NCBI GenBank assembly: GCA_023416955.1
Contig: JAEZGM010000042.1
Span: 1 to 64,000, forward strand
DNA from: Bacillota bacterium
Lineage (GTDB): Bacteria > Bacillota > Clostridia > Oscillospirales > Acutalibacteraceae
Length of the DNA stretch: 64,000 nt
Direction of reading: 5' to 3'
The notes under the pieces were generated by a model. It was not told the origin of the DNA and did no database searches. It saw only the letters and a program-made list of their open reading frames with translations. The translations under genes and the position numbers were made by a program. The first letter of the stretch is position 1. The number at the start of each line of letters is the position of its first letter. Below are positions 1 through 8,625 of the stretch, one piece after another.

Positions 1-27
1 CCCCCCCCCCCCCCCGCCCCCCCCCCG
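1..27. repeat. Poly-C tract at window edge
   Basis: The first 27 bases are almost pure C, with single G interruptions at 16 and 27. Nothing else in the window resembles it. It may be a real homopolymer or an assembly or sequencing artefact at a contig end; the sequence alone cannot decide. Confidence 0.8.
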
Positions 28-100
28 CTTTTCTATGTGCTTATTTATAATTTCCGTTTCCTGTGCTATAATGATTCCATATTTCAACCGAGGTGAAACC

Positions 101-823
101 ATGCCCAGATTTTTCATCGACTATGTCCCCGAGGAACACACAATCATTACCGGCGAGGACGCCCGCCATATTTCCCGCTCCCTGCGCATGCAGCCGGGGG
201 AATCCTTAATTTTGTGTGACAGCGTGGGAACGGACTATAACTGCGAAATTGAGCAGATTCAGGAGAATGGTGTTCTGGTGCGCATTCTGAATTTCTGCAA
301 AACCGTTGCGGAACCGACCGTAAAAGTAACCGTATATCAGGGGCTGCCGAAAGCCGATAAAATGGACAGTATTGTGCAGAAAGCGGTTGAAACCGGCGCA
401 ATCCGCATTGTGCCCGTTCTGACCGGCCGCTGTGTTTCGCGTCCGGACGATAAATCCGCCGGAAAGAAAACCGCGCGCTGGCAGAAAATAGCCGAGGAAG
501 CCGCAAAACAAAGCGGACGGGGCATAATCCCGCCGGTTTCCCCTCTGACCGGCTTTCGCGAAGCTGTTTCCGAAGCCGCGCGCGACGGAGAAATCATCCT
601 GTTTTACGAGGGCGGCGGACGGAGCATTTCGGAGCTGGTAAACACCGCGACCGTAATCCTTGCCGTTTTTATCGGTCCCGAGGGCGGTTTTGCGCAAAGC
701 GAAGTGGATCTCGTTCTAAAAAACGGCGGGAACGCCGGCACGCTCGGGCCGCGCATTTTGCGTACGGAGACGGCGCCGATTGCCGCGCTGGCGGCGATTA
801 TGCTGGCTTCCGGAAATATGTAG
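101..823 (+). CDS. rsmE: 16S rRNA (uracil-1498-N3) methyltransferase RsmE
   Basis: RsmE is a SPOUT-class (knotted) methyltransferase that uses S-adenosylmethionine to methylate N3 of U1498 in 16S rRNA on the 30S subunit. The 240-residue protein has the family's usual length. It opens with MPRFFIDY, then the HISRSLRM stretch of the PUA-like N-domain. The C-terminal half carries IGPEGGF and the LGPRILRTETA block that form the SAM-binding trefoil knot. An in-frame start 66 bases upstream exists, but the ATG at 101 follows a good ribosome site (gaggtg at 90-95) and begins at the usual family N-terminus. A GNAT gene follows after 21 bases, probably co-transcribed. Confidence 0.95.
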   Translation: MPRFFIDYVPEEHTIITGEDARHISRSLRMQPGESLILCDSVGTDYNCEIEQIQENGVLVRILNFCKTVAEPTVKVTVYQGLPKADKMDSIVQKAVETGAIRIVPVLTGRCVSRPDDKSAGKKTARWQKIAEEAAKQSGRGIIPPVSPLTGFREAVSEAARDGEIILFYEGGGRSISELVNTATVILAVFIGPEGGFAQSEVDLVLKNGGNAGTLGPRILRTETAPIAALAAIMLASGNM

Positions 824-844
824 GCGGGGAGGAGAATTCTTCTT

Positions 845-1318
845 ATGAATATTGCTCCCATCACGCTCAATACCCGTCCCTCTGCAATTGATTTTATCCG
901 TGCGCACTGGTTCTCGACCTTAATGGCGGTACACGGCGAATTGATCGACCTGGCTAAGCTGGACGGTTTTACAGCTTGTGAACAGACTGATATTGTGGGC
1001 TTGATCACCTATCGCATAACGGGAAAAATCTGTGAGATTATGTCGCTCGACAGCATCCATGAACATGTCGGAACCGGCAGCGCACTGCTGAATGCGGCAA
1101 TAGCGGCCGCCGAAAAAGTAAGCTGTGAAAAAATCACACTGATTACGACGAACGATAATCTCAACGCAATGGGGTTTTATCAGAAACGCGGCTTTGACAT
1201 GGCGCACTTCTACCGCGATGCGGTTGAAGCGGCCCGAAATCTGAAACCCGAGATTCCGCTGATTGGTGACAATGGGATTCCGCTTCGTCACGAAATTGAA
1301 TTTGAACGGATATTATAA
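845..1318 (+). CDS. GNAT family N-acetyltransferase
   Basis: A 157-residue acetyl-CoA-dependent acetyltransferase of the GNAT fold. The core includes EHVGTGSALLNAAI (residues about 77-90), a variant of the acetyl-CoA pyrophosphate-binding Q/RxxGxG/A motif, and later NAMGFYQKRGF, the typical beta-6/alpha-4 signature before a strand. The substrate cannot be read from sequence. The ATG is preceded by ggggaggag at 826-834. The gene lies between rsmE and an SDR gene, with only 10 bases to the next start, so the three are likely one operon. Confidence 0.85.
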   Translation: MNIAPITLNTRPSAIDFIRAHWFSTLMAVHGELIDLAKLDGFTACEQTDIVGLITYRITGKICEIMSLDSIHEHVGTGSALLNAAIAAAEKVSCEKITLITTNDNLNAMGFYQKRGFDMAHFYRDAVEAARNLKPEIPLIGDNGIPLRHEIEFERIL

Positions 1319-1328
1319 AGGAGACGCT

Positions 1329-2054
1329 ATGCAGACTGCTTTAATTACCGGTGCGTCGCGCGGCATTGGCAGCGCGGTCGCCCGGCGTCTGGCGTGGGAC
1401 GGTTTCCGCGTCATACTAAACTATCGCAATTCAGCGGAACAGGCAGACAAGCTTGCCGCCGAACTGAACAGCAGCTTTGGGGAAGACATTGCACAGGCCA
1501 TTCAAGCGGACGTTTCCGACCGGGAACAGGTTCTGCGCATGCTTGCCGCGGCAGGCGGGGTGGATGTTCTTGTAAACAACGCAGGCATTGCGCAGCAGAA
1601 GCTGTTTACCGACCTTACGGAGCAGGACTGGGACACCATGTTTGATGTGGACGTCAAGGGCGTATTCCATTGCTGCCAGTCCGTGCTGCCGTATATGATT
1701 CACCGCAAGCGCGGCAAAATTATCAATATTTCTTCCATGTGGGGGCAGGTCGGCGCTTCCTGCGAAGTGCACTATTCCGCGGCGAAGGCGGCGGTCATCG
1801 GCCTGACCAAAGCGCTTGCAAAAGAGGTCGGCCCTTCCGGCATACAGGTAAACTGCATCGCGCCCGGGGTCATTCAGACCGAGATGAACGCTCAGTTCGG
1901 GGAAGACGCCATGAACGCACTGAAGGAGGAAACTCCGCTCGGCACCCTTGGCGCGGCGGAGGATATTGCCGCTGCCGTCAGCTTCCTTGCCGGGGAGGAA
2001 TCAAATTTCATTACCGGGCAGGTGCTTGGGGTAAACGGCGGAATGATCATCTGA
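1329..2054 (+). CDS. SDR family oxidoreductase, FabG-like
   Basis: A 241-residue short-chain dehydrogenase/reductase. The N-terminus has the NAD(P)-binding motif TGASRGIG, followed by NNAGIAQ (the NNAG motif), an active-site serine in the INISSMWG strand, the catalytic YSAAKAA pair (YxxxK) and the late VNGGMII end typical of FabG. This points to a beta-ketoacyl-ACP reductase-type enzyme using NADPH, but many paralogues of this type exist and the substrate is inferred only. Longer in-frame starts overlap the preceding gene; the ATG here follows aaaggaga at 1316-1323. No fatty-acid genes are adjacent, so a role in fatty acid synthesis is not supported by context. Confidence 0.85.
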   Translation: MQTALITGASRGIGSAVARRLAWDGFRVILNYRNSAEQADKLAAELNSSFGEDIAQAIQADVSDREQVLRMLAAAGGVDVLVNNAGIAQQKLFTDLTEQDWDTMFDVDVKGVFHCCQSVLPYMIHRKRGKIINISSMWGQVGASCEVHYSAAKAAVIGLTKALAKEVGPSGIQVNCIAPGVIQTEMNAQFGEDAMNALKEETPLGTLGAAEDIAAAVSFLAGEESNFITGQVLGVNGGMII

Positions 2055-2109
2055 ATCTAGCTTGTAAGGTGACATTTTCTTCATAATCATTACAGTCCTG
2101 TCAAAATCA

Positions 2110-2138
2110 TAGACATTTCTGTAAAATATTTTTATAAT
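2110..2138 (+). promoter_or_regulatory. Sigma-A-type promoter for the RsiV-like lipoprotein gene
   Basis: TAGACA (2110-2115), a 17-base spacer and a perfect TATAAT (2133-2138) lie 32 bases before the start of the downstream lipoprotein gene. The position and spacing match a housekeeping promoter. Confidence 0.7.
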
Positions 2139-2170
2139 AGGGAAAGATCGAACAGGAGGCTGATTTGAGC

Positions 2171-3238
2171 ATGAAAAAAATAACATCTTCAATAATTGCT
2201 ATATTACTGGCCGGATCGCTACTGTTGACCGCGGGCTGCGCTTCACAAAGCACGGCCGTGAGTAAGACGTCGGCTGCGATAGCTGCGGTAGCCGCGGATC
2301 CGTTCGGCGTCCAGGTGAAACTGACCAATCAAAAAGAGGATAATATCCTGATTCAGACCGCGATTCCCGAATTTTCCGGGTTTTCATCGGCGGATGAACT
2401 GAACTCCAAAATAAGCCAGCTTTCAAAGGATGGCATTGCCCGGCTGAAGGAAGACACCAAGGATTTAGGCGATTCCGCGGGCGCGGGCTCGCTTTATTAC
2501 TCCAGCTTTTTTGATTACTCGCGCAATAACGACGTGCTGTCCGTCTGGATTACCAGCGGAAATTATTCCGGAGGCGCACACGGCATGAGTTGGATCAATT
2601 CCTTCACGGTCAACACAAAAACCGGCACGTTTTATACCGACCTGGGTTCTCTGTTTCAGGAGCCCGCGGCAGGCGAGAAAAAGATTACCGACCGGATTCT
2701 GAAAACCATTGATGAGAAAAAGGATGCCTATTTCCCCGAAGCCCCACAGGCGGTAAAAGATAGAAAGAATAAATATTCCTTTTACCTTGACGGCGGCAAT
2801 CTGATTGTTTATTTTGACCTTTATGAGCTGATTCCTTATGCGGGCGGAATTCCTAAATTTGAATTCCCCGTTAAGGATTTGGCGCTCAAACCCATGCTGG
2901 GCAATCAGAAATCGCTTGGGATTACCCGCCTGAACGGAACGGACACCGCGTTTACAAATCCGGTTTATACCGAAAATGACAATATTTATCTTCCGTTAGA
3001 GGAAACCGCGACCCATATGGGGCATAAGGTGACCAATTCCAACGGCAAATACACGGTGGACGGCAAAGCGGCGGAGGTCAAGGCGGTGGGCGGAAAAGTC
3101 TATGTTCCGCTGATCTACTTTACCGAAACGCTGAACGACTTCGTCATATATGACGGTACTGCGCTGCGCCTCTTCCCAAAAACAAAAGCAGCTGGCGGAT
3201 CGTCCGAATCCGTGTCCGTTTCCTCAGCCAACCCGTGA
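2171..3238 (+). CDS. Secreted lipoprotein with DUF4163/RsiV-like and copper-amine-oxidase-N domains
   Basis: A 355-residue predicted lipoprotein. The N-terminus is a signal peptide (MKK, then a hydrophobic stretch) ending in the lipobox LLTAGC near residue 23. Residues about 45-240 match the DUF4163 plus DUF3298 arrangement known from RsiV-type extracellular domains: a two-part fold with SGGAHG in the middle and a FYxDLGSLF segment. The C-terminal 90 residues (NDNIYLPLEETA onward) resemble the copper amine oxidase N-terminal-like domain common in clostridial surface proteins, which is usually structural. No transmembrane anti-sigma segment or partner sigma factor is nearby, so it is probably not an anti-sigma factor. 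The ATG with aggaggc 11 bases upstream is preferred over a TTG two codons earlier. Confidence 0.75.
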   Translation: MKKITSSIIAILLAGSLLLTAGCASQSTAVSKTSAAIAAVAADPFGVQVKLTNQKEDNILIQTAIPEFSGFSSADELNSKISQLSKDGIARLKEDTKDLGDSAGAGSLYYSSFFDYSRNNDVLSVWITSGNYSGGAHGMSWINSFTVNTKTGTFYTDLGSLFQEPAAGEKKITDRILKTIDEKKDAYFPEAPQAVKDRKNKYSFYLDGGNLIVYFDLYELIPYAGGIPKFEFPVKDLALKPMLGNQKSLGITRLNGTDTAFTNPVYTENDNIYLPLEETATHMGHKVTNSNGKYTVDGKAAEVKAVGGKVYVPLIYFTETLNDFVIYDGTALRLFPKTKAAGGSSESVSVSSANP

Positions 3239-3300
3239 ATACAGCTTCGGCGCTCCCATTACAATTTAATATATTTCCGCAGCCTCCGGGATCATAAGCA

Positions 3301-3461
3301 AGGTCTTGTTTGTAAAAAGAAAAACAACGGAATAAAACCCATAACGCAAGTTTTTATTCCGGTTTTTCTCCTCACAAGTAAACTTGGTTCGCTTGATTAC
3401 TCAATCTCATGCCATTATTTTAGCGATTCGCACAGGATTCACCATTTTACAAACAAGTCCT
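3301..3461. repeat. MITE-like element with 17-bp terminal inverted repeats
   Basis: The ends aggtcttgtttgtaaaa (3301-3317) and its near-exact reverse complement (3445-3461, one mismatch) bound a 161-base non-coding block between two lipoprotein genes. Inside is a second hairpin, ggaataaaa paired with ttttattcc. Size, terminal inverted repeats and lack of coding content resemble a miniature inverted-repeat element. No clear target-site duplication is visible. It could instead be a structured transcript. Confidence 0.5.
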
Positions 3462-3528
3462 AAAATAGAAGGTACCGTAAAAACTCGATTTTATTTTTTC
3501 TGGTCAAACAGAAAGGAGGAAAACCCCT

Positions 3529-4569
3529 ATGAAAGCAAAATGGAGTATTACCGCAACTTCTCTGCTGCTGATTGCAGTTGTTTCCGTGACGGCTCTTTCC
3601 GCCTGCAGCTCAAATTCTTCCAAGTATGATGAAACGCGCACACACGGGGGTGTCAGCACCGCCGCAGTCTCGGCGGTTGCCCCTGCCGCGGGCACGGAAG
3701 GGGCCGCTGTGGCTGACAAGGCCGGAAATTCAGGAACCGCACAGAGCACAACTGCGCCCGCCTCGGCTGCGGCCGCGCTGTCAAACCAAAAGATTATTGA
3801 ACGGCTGAACTACCAGATTGAGACGCTGAAATTTGATGATTCCGTCAGCAAAGTGCAAAGCCTGTGCACAAGCCTCGGCGGGTATGTGCAGGACTCCAAT
3901 GTTACCGGAAACGGGATTACGAGCAAGGGCACCCTGCGTCAGGCAAGCTACACGCTGCGGATTCCCCAGGAAAAGCTGGCACAGCTGAAATCCAGCGCTG
4001 GGCAAATCGGAAACATTCTCATCTTCAACAGTTCCAGTGAAAATATCAGCGACCAGTACTATGACACCGAAGCACGGCTGAAAAGCCTGCGCACCCAGCA
4101 GGAACGCCTGCTCGCAATGATGCAGAAATCAGGCAAGCTTTCCGACATGATTGAGCTGGAAAAAGCGCTTGCCGATGTAAATTACCAGATAGAACAGTTA
4201 ACGGGCACCCTGAAGCAGTACGACTCACTGGTCAATTACAGCACCGTGACCATACAGCTCAACGAAGTGGTAGAGCCGACTGTAATTCAAAAAACACCCT
4301 CAACGCTCGGCGAGAAAATTTCCCAGCAGTTCCGCAATTCCGTACACGGGCTGGGTTCCTTCGGGGAGAATCTTGCTGTGTTTTTTCTGGGCTGCTCCCC
4401 AATTCTGATTGTGCTGCTCGCCGTTGCATTCCTCATTTACTGGGCGCTTCTGGGAAAGAAAAGGCACGCTGAAAAAAAGCGCAGACGGGCGATCCCGCCG
4501 CTGAATGAAGCGAAGCCGGAGGAAGCCGATAAAAACACTTCGCCGGACTCCGATAAGCCAGATGAATAA
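3529..4569 (+). CDS. DUF4349 domain lipoprotein
   Basis: A 346-residue surface protein. It has an N-terminal signal peptide with the lipobox-like LSAC near residue 25, then about 60 residues rich in Ala, Thr, Ser and Gly. The DUF4349 core follows (INxQIETLKFDDSV-like start, residues about 85-265) and contains a coiled-coil region around residues 185-230 (TEARLKSLRTQQERLLAMM onward). A single transmembrane helix near residues 290-315 (FFLGCSPILIVLLAVAFLI) is followed by a basic, Lys/Arg-rich cytoplasmic tail. DUF4349 proteins are of unknown function. The gene has a strong ribosome site (aaaggagg) and ends before a terminator shared with the convergent glyS. Confidence 0.8.
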   Translation: MKAKWSITATSLLLIAVVSVTALSACSSNSSKYDETRTHGGVSTAAVSAVAPAAGTEGAAVADKAGNSGTAQSTTAPASAAAALSNQKIIERLNYQIETLKFDDSVSKVQSLCTSLGGYVQDSNVTGNGITSKGTLRQASYTLRIPQEKLAQLKSSAGQIGNILIFNSSSENISDQYYDTEARLKSLRTQQERLLAMMQKSGKLSDMIELEKALADVNYQIEQLTGTLKQYDSLVNYSTVTIQLNEVVEPTVIQKTPSTLGEKISQQFRNSVHGLGSFGENLAVFFLGCSPILIVLLAVAFLIYWALLGKKRHAEKKRRRAIPPLNEAKPEEADKNTSPDSDKPDE

Positions 4570-4610
4570 TAACTGCGGATGAAGTACCGCCATAGAATTA
4601 CATCTCATAT

Positions 4611-4650
4611 GCAGAAAGGCATCCCGGCAATTGCCGGGATGCCTTTCTGC
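4611..4650. terminator. Bidirectional terminator between DUF4349 gene and glyS
   Basis: A perfect 20-base inverted repeat, gcagaaaggc...gcctttctgc, lies between two convergent genes. The plus-strand side is followed by an A/T-rich tail. It can stop transcription from both directions. Confidence 0.8.
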
Positions 4651-4665
4651 ATTTATTAAAAGCAA

Positions 4666-6039
4666 TCAGAAATCAATTTTCTCTCGGATATAATCCGTCA
4701 GCTTTTCAATTGCAATACGCTCCTGCTGCATCGAGTCGCGCTCACGCACCGTAACACACCCGTCATTTTCACTCTCGAAATCATAGGTAATGCAGAACGG
4801 CGTGCCGATTTCGTCCTGTCGGCGGTAACGCTTGCCAATAGAGCCGCTGTCGTCGTAATCAATCATGAAGCTCTTCGCCAGGCCGGTATAAACCTCCTGC
4901 GCCTTATCGTTCAGCTTTTTGGAAAGCGGAAGCACCGCCGCCTTAAACGGCGCCAGCGCCGGATGGAGGCGCATAACAACGCGCGTATCCTTCTCGTCGA
5001 TCTGCTCTTCGTCGTAAGCGTCACACAGGAACGCGAGCGTCACGCGGTCAGCGCCGAGGGACGGCTCAATGACATACGGAATATAACGTTCGTTCGTTTC
5101 GGGATCAAAATAGTCAAGGCCCTTGCCCGAGTGCTCCTGATGCTGTTTCAGGTCGTAATCAGTACGGTCGGCAATGCCCCAGAGCTCGCCCCAGCCGAAC
5201 GGGAACAGGTACTCAACATCGGTCGTCGCCTTGGAATAAAACGAAAGCTCTTCCTGCTCGTGGTCGCGCAGGCGTATATTCCCCTCATGCAGGCCAAGGT
5301 TCAGCAGCCAGTTCTTGCAGTAGTCCTTCCAGTAATAGAACCATTCCAGATCGGTTCCCGGCTTGCAGAAGAATTCGCATTCCATCTGCTCAAATTCGCG
5401 GATACGAAAAATGAAGTTGCCGGGCGTAATCTCATTGCGGAAGCTCTTGCCCACCTGGCACACGCCGAACGGAATCTTTTTGCGGGTAGTGCGCTGAATA
5501 TTCGCGAAGTTCACAAAAATACCCTGAGCGGTTTCGGGGCGCAGATAAATCTCATTTTTCGCGTCCTCTGTTACGCCCTGAAAGGTTTTGTACATCAGGT
5601 TGAATTTGCGGATATCCGTGAAATTGGAAGAACCGCAGTCCGGGCATTTAATGTCATGTTCCTTGATATAGGCCGACATCTGCTCAAATGTCATGCCGTT
5701 CGCGTCGCCGCCCGCGTCCTCAATCAGCTTATCGGCGCGGTGGCGGGTTTTACAGTCGCGGCAGTCCATCAGCGGGTCGGAAAATCCGCCCACATGGCCG
5801 GAAGCCACCCACACCTGGGGATTCATCAGAATCGCGCTGTCCAGTCCCACGTTATAGGGGCTTTCCTGCACAAACTTTCTCATCCACGCGCGCTTGACGT
5901 TGTTCTTGAATTCCACGCCGAGCGGGCCGTAGTCCCAGCTGTTGGAAAGGCCTCCGTAAATTTCACTTCCGGGGTACACAAAACCGCGGTTTTTGCAAAG
6001 CGCCACAATTTTGTCCATCGTTTTTTCAGATGCTAACAT
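4666..6039 (-). CDS. glyS: Glycyl-tRNA synthetase, single-chain class II type
   Basis: Charges tRNA-Gly with glycine in the cytoplasm. The 457-residue dimeric (alpha-2) form, rather than the GlyQ/GlyS two-subunit form, is shown by KNRGFVYPGSEIYGG and WDYGPLG at the start, the FRNEI(T/S)PG class II motif 2 region, and the anticodon-binding C-domain (DYDDSGSIGKRYRRQDEIGTP). Four cysteines (CRDC and CPDCG) around residues 95-140 suggest a zinc-binding insertion. The start at MLASEK is chosen because the ggagg ribosome site sits inside the longer TTG-initiated alternative. It is convergent with the gene before it, and a gtrA gene lies upstream on the same strand. Confidence 0.95.
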   Translation of the reverse strand: MLASEKTMDKIVALCKNRGFVYPGSEIYGGLSNSWDYGPLGVEFKNNVKRAWMRKFVQESPYNVGLDSAILMNPQVWVASGHVGGFSDPLMDCRDCKTRHRADKLIEDAGGDANGMTFEQMSAYIKEHDIKCPDCGSSNFTDIRKFNLMYKTFQGVTEDAKNEIYLRPETAQGIFVNFANIQRTTRKKIPFGVCQVGKSFRNEITPGNFIFRIREFEQMECEFFCKPGTDLEWFYYWKDYCKNWLLNLGLHEGNIRLRDHEQEELSFYSKATTDVEYLFPFGWGELWGIADRTDYDLKQHQEHSGKGLDYFDPETNERYIPYVIEPSLGADRVTLAFLCDAYDEEQIDEKDTRVVMRLHPALAPFKAAVLPLSKKLNDKAQEVYTGLAKSFMIDYDDSGSIGKRYRRQDEIGTPFCITYDFESENDGCVTVRERDSMQQERIAIEKLTDYIREKIDF

Positions 6040-6129
6040 GACATATTCCTCCAAAATATCGTTTTCGCACGGGCACGGGGAAAGCCGCGCTTCCCTCCCG
6101 GCGGAATAATCCCGACTGCCACGGGAATT

Positions 6130-6558
6130 CTACTTTTTAAAAATGAACCATTTGCTGAGCACATAGTTCATGATGACGACGATCACATTCATGATGATTT
6201 TCGCCGCCAGATCGCCGCAGAACAGCACGTTCACCAGCAGCACCATACCCAGCTCGTCCACGCCGAGCGACAGCAGCCGCGCCCCCACGAACGAGCCGAG
6301 CTCGCGCCAGAACACAGCGCGCTCAAAGCTTTTGCTGCGGAACACAAACAGCTTGTTTGTCACAAACGCAAACGCGACAGAAATCACCCACGCAACCGCG
6401 TTGGCAATCAGCACCGCCCAGTATTCGTCCATATGAAGCCGTGGGCGCAGCAACGTATAGACCACAATATTAATGACCGTGGTCAGCACGCCGAACACGA
6501 GGTAGGAAATCATTTCCGGCGTTGTCAGGTAACGCCAGAGCTTTTTTAGTTTTTCCAT
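6130..6558 (-). CDS. GtrA-family small membrane protein
   Basis: A 142-residue integral membrane protein with four hydrophobic segments (about residues 17-37, 46-66, 85-105, 112-132) and the characteristic LVFGVLTTVINIVVY opening and FVTNKLFVF loop of the GtrA/DPMS_TM family. Members are thought to help move lipid-linked sugars across the membrane in surface polysaccharide glycosylation; no glycosyltransferase is adjacent here, so its partner is unknown. A GTG three codons upstream is a possible alternative start; neither has a strong ribosome site. Confidence 0.8.
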   Translation of the reverse strand: MEKLKKLWRYLTTPEMISYLVFGVLTTVINIVVYTLLRPRLHMDEYWAVLIANAVAWVISVAFAFVTNKLFVFRSKSFERAVFWRELGSFVGARLLSLGVDELGMVLLVNVLFCGDLAAKIIMNVIVVIMNYVLSKWFIFKK

Positions 6559-6635
6559 TTTATTCACCGTCGCTATTGATATTCTTATAGTTTACCATTG
6601 TGCGGCTCCGCTTTCAAGAAATATTTCAAATTATA

Positions 6636-6704
6636 AAGGGATTGTCCCCCTCGCAGGGATTGTCCCCTAGCAAGGATTGTTCCCCGCAAGGATTTTGCCC
6701 GTAC
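6636..6704. repeat. Four-copy degenerate tandem repeat
   Basis: Four adjacent units of about 16-19 bases share the core (a)ggattgtcccc, each followed by a short variable tail. The last unit is degenerate (ggattttgccc). The array is non-coding and sits between gtrA and the coat protein genes, before a TATAAT-like element at 6752-6757. Confidence 0.7.
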
Positions 6705-6837
6705 GCCGTCTTATTTCGCATGAACAACGTGAATCGTCTCATATTTTTCCGTATAATTCAAATAATACTCCTGCAGGCACGGCGCTCCGTATCCATAATA
6801 TAGCCGCGCCCCAGCAGAAGAAAGAGGTGAACCAACC

Positions 6838-7071
6838 ATGCAGTTTACTCCCGTTACTCCACATGAAACGCTGTATCTGCACGAAATCCTGACCTTAAAA
6901 AATACCTGCGCGGCAAAATCCTCCGCTTTGCAGAACATGGTGAGAGATCCTGAACTGAAAGAAATTCTTCATCAGGATACCGCGGCCGCAAAACGGCAGA
7001 TTCAGGACATTCAAAACACGCTTAGCCCCGCCGTTTTTTGCCGCCAGCACGAGAGAGGAGACGATGAATGA
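6838..7071 (+). CDS. Small spore-coat-type protein
   Basis: A 77-residue helical protein. The stretch HETLYLHEILTLKN...DPELKEIL...QIQDIQNTL resembles the short clostridial spore coat family in which a histidine/glutamate helix is followed by a second helix, a ferritin-like half. The next gene is a CotF-family protein whose start overlaps this stop, which supports translational coupling and a common role in the spore coat. The function is inferred from family and neighbour only. Confidence 0.65.
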   Translation: MQFTPVTPHETLYLHEILTLKNTCAAKSSALQNMVRDPELKEILHQDTAAAKRQIQDIQNTLSPAVFCRQHERGDDE

Positions 7072-7589
7072 TGCTTCCTTACCGTAATTCCGACTCCGCA
7101 GCAGGTTCCCGCAAAGGGTTGATTCCACCGGATCCACCGGAATCACCTAATCCGATGGAAAAATCACTCCGTGGCGGGCAGCAGGAAACGCAGCACAGCG
7201 AGTGGCAGAATATACAGCAAGATGAACCCCAGCAGCAGTGGCAAAACGAGCCGCAGGGCCATTGGCAAAGCGCGAGGCAAAACGAAACCCAGCCGGAACG
7301 GCAGGAAACGCGCCGGGAAAGCGGCCTCCTCAGCGACCAATCCATTGCCGGCGACCTGCTGCTGTCCGCAAAGATGAGCGTGAGAACGTACGCCGACGCC
7401 GTAAGCGAAGCCACCACCCCCGCCGTACGCAGCCTGCTGAAACAGCAGCTGAATCAGGCCATTGCTTTTCAGGATCAGATGAACGCCTATATGTCAAAGC
7501 AAGGCTGGTATAACGCATACAATATGAACCAGCAGATTCTGCTTGACCTGAACGAATCAGAAAATGTGCTGAACCAGATTGAGGACTGA
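7068..7589 (+). CDS. CotF-family spore coat protein
   Basis: A 173-residue protein in two parts. The first 85 residues are low-complexity and rich in Gln, Glu, Arg and Trp, with repeated QNEPQ/WQ-type segments. Residues about 95-173 form a Coat_F domain (LSDQSIAGDLLLSAKMSVRT, then a C-terminal MNAYMSKQGWYNAYN stretch with aromatic residues). Coat_F proteins are structural spore coat components. The start overlaps the end of the previous coat gene by four bases, and the ribosome site gagaggag lies inside that gene. Two adjacent ATG codons are possible starts. Confidence 0.75.
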   Translation: MMLPYRNSDSAAGSRKGLIPPDPPESPNPMEKSLRGGQQETQHSEWQNIQQDEPQQQWQNEPQGHWQSARQNETQPERQETRRESGLLSDQSIAGDLLLSAKMSVRTYADAVSEATTPAVRSLLKQQLNQAIAFQDQMNAYMSKQGWYNAYNMNQQILLDLNESENVLNQIED

Positions 7590-7592
7590 CAG

Positions 7593-7626
7593 AGCCGCCT
7601 GCCTGCCGCCGCGGGCAAAGGCGGCT
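7593..7626 (+). terminator. Terminator after the coat protein pair
   Basis: agccgcc (7593-7599) pairs with ggcggct (7620-7626), followed by tttta. It lies four bases after the CotF-type gene stop. Confidence 0.6.
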
Positions 7627-7704
7627 TTTACTCCCGCCCGGTATTTACTTTACGCGCCGTATCCACTATACTAACGTTATCATACGATTGGGATGGGATG
7701 CGCC

Positions 7705-8625
7705 ATGACGCTGCAGCAGCTGAAATACGTAATAGAAATCGCCCGAAGCGGCTCGATGAATGAAGCGGCAAAAAAGCTTTTTATCACGCAGCCGAGCCTT
7801 TCAGCGTCCATTAAGGAACTGGAAACGGAGCTTGGCGTTGAGATTTTTCAGCGCAGCAACCGGGGCATTACGCTTTCCTCCGACGGAGCGGAGTTCCTGG
7901 GCTACGCGCGTCAGGTTACGGAACAGGCCGAGCTTTTAGAGCAGCGCTATTTCCACGCGCAGCCGTCCAAACAGCATTTTTCCGTTTCCACCCAGCATTA
8001 CGCTTTTTCTGTCAACGCGTTTGTAAATGTCATTCGGCTGTACGGTCTGGAGGAATACGAATTCACCCTGCGCGAAACCAGAACGTATGAGATCATTGAC
8101 GATGTAAAAAATCTGCGCAGTGAAATCGGAGTTTTATATTTGAATTCCTTTAATTCCAAAGTGCTGAACAAGCTGATTAAGGAAAACGACCTGATTTTTC
8201 ACCCGCTGTTTGACGCGAAGCCCCATATTTTTGTCAGCACGCGCAGCCCGCTTGCCGGGCGCAAATTCGTTCAGCTCGAGGATTTGGAGCCGTATCCCTG
8301 CCTCTCCTTTGAACAGGGCGAGTACAACTCCTTCCATTTTTCGGAAGAGATTTTAAGCACGGTGTCGCACCGAAAAAGTATTCACGTAAGCGACCGCGCG
8401 ACGCTGTTTAATCTGCTCATCGGATTGAACGGCTACACCATTTCCACCGGAATCCTCAGCGAAGACCTGAACGGCAGCGACATTGTTTCCGTTGCGCTCG
8501 ACGTGGACGAAAGCATTCAGGTCGGGTGGCTCTCCCATAAGAACGTCAGCCTGAGCCGCCTTGCGGGTATTTACATTGAGGAACTGGAACACGTCATTTC
8601 CGCGCTTTCCCTGACGGATAAATAG
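7705..8625 (+). CDS. LysR-family transcriptional regulator
   Basis: A 306-residue DNA-binding regulator. The N-terminal winged helix (TLQQLKYVIEIARSGSMNEAA...FITQPSLSASIKELE) is typical of LysR proteins; the rest is the periplasmic-binding-protein-like effector domain. A start four codons upstream exists, but the ATG at MTLQQLK fits the family and the ribosome site gggatggg. No divergent target gene is adjacent, so the regulon cannot be guessed. The gene is followed by about 450 bases filled with repeats. Confidence 0.9.
   Translation: MTLQQLKYVIEIARSGSMNEAAKKLFITQPSLSASIKELETELGVEIFQRSNRGITLSSDGAEFLGYARQVTEQAELLEQRYFHAQPSKQHFSVSTQHYAFSVNAFVNVIRLYGLEEYEFTLRETRTYEIIDDVKNLRSEIGVLYLNSFNSKVLNKLIKENDLIFHPLFDAKPHIFVSTRSPLAGRKFVQLEDLEPYPCLSFEQGEYNSFHFSEEILSTVSHRKSIHVSDRATLFNLLIGLNGYTISTGILSEDLNGSDIVSVALDVDESIQVGWLSHKNVSLSRLAGIYIEELEHVISALSLTDK

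Noticed and set aside
4963..6036. Long plus-strand frame opposite glyS
   Set aside because: It is an antisense shadow of a clear synthetase gene; no ribosome site or family match.
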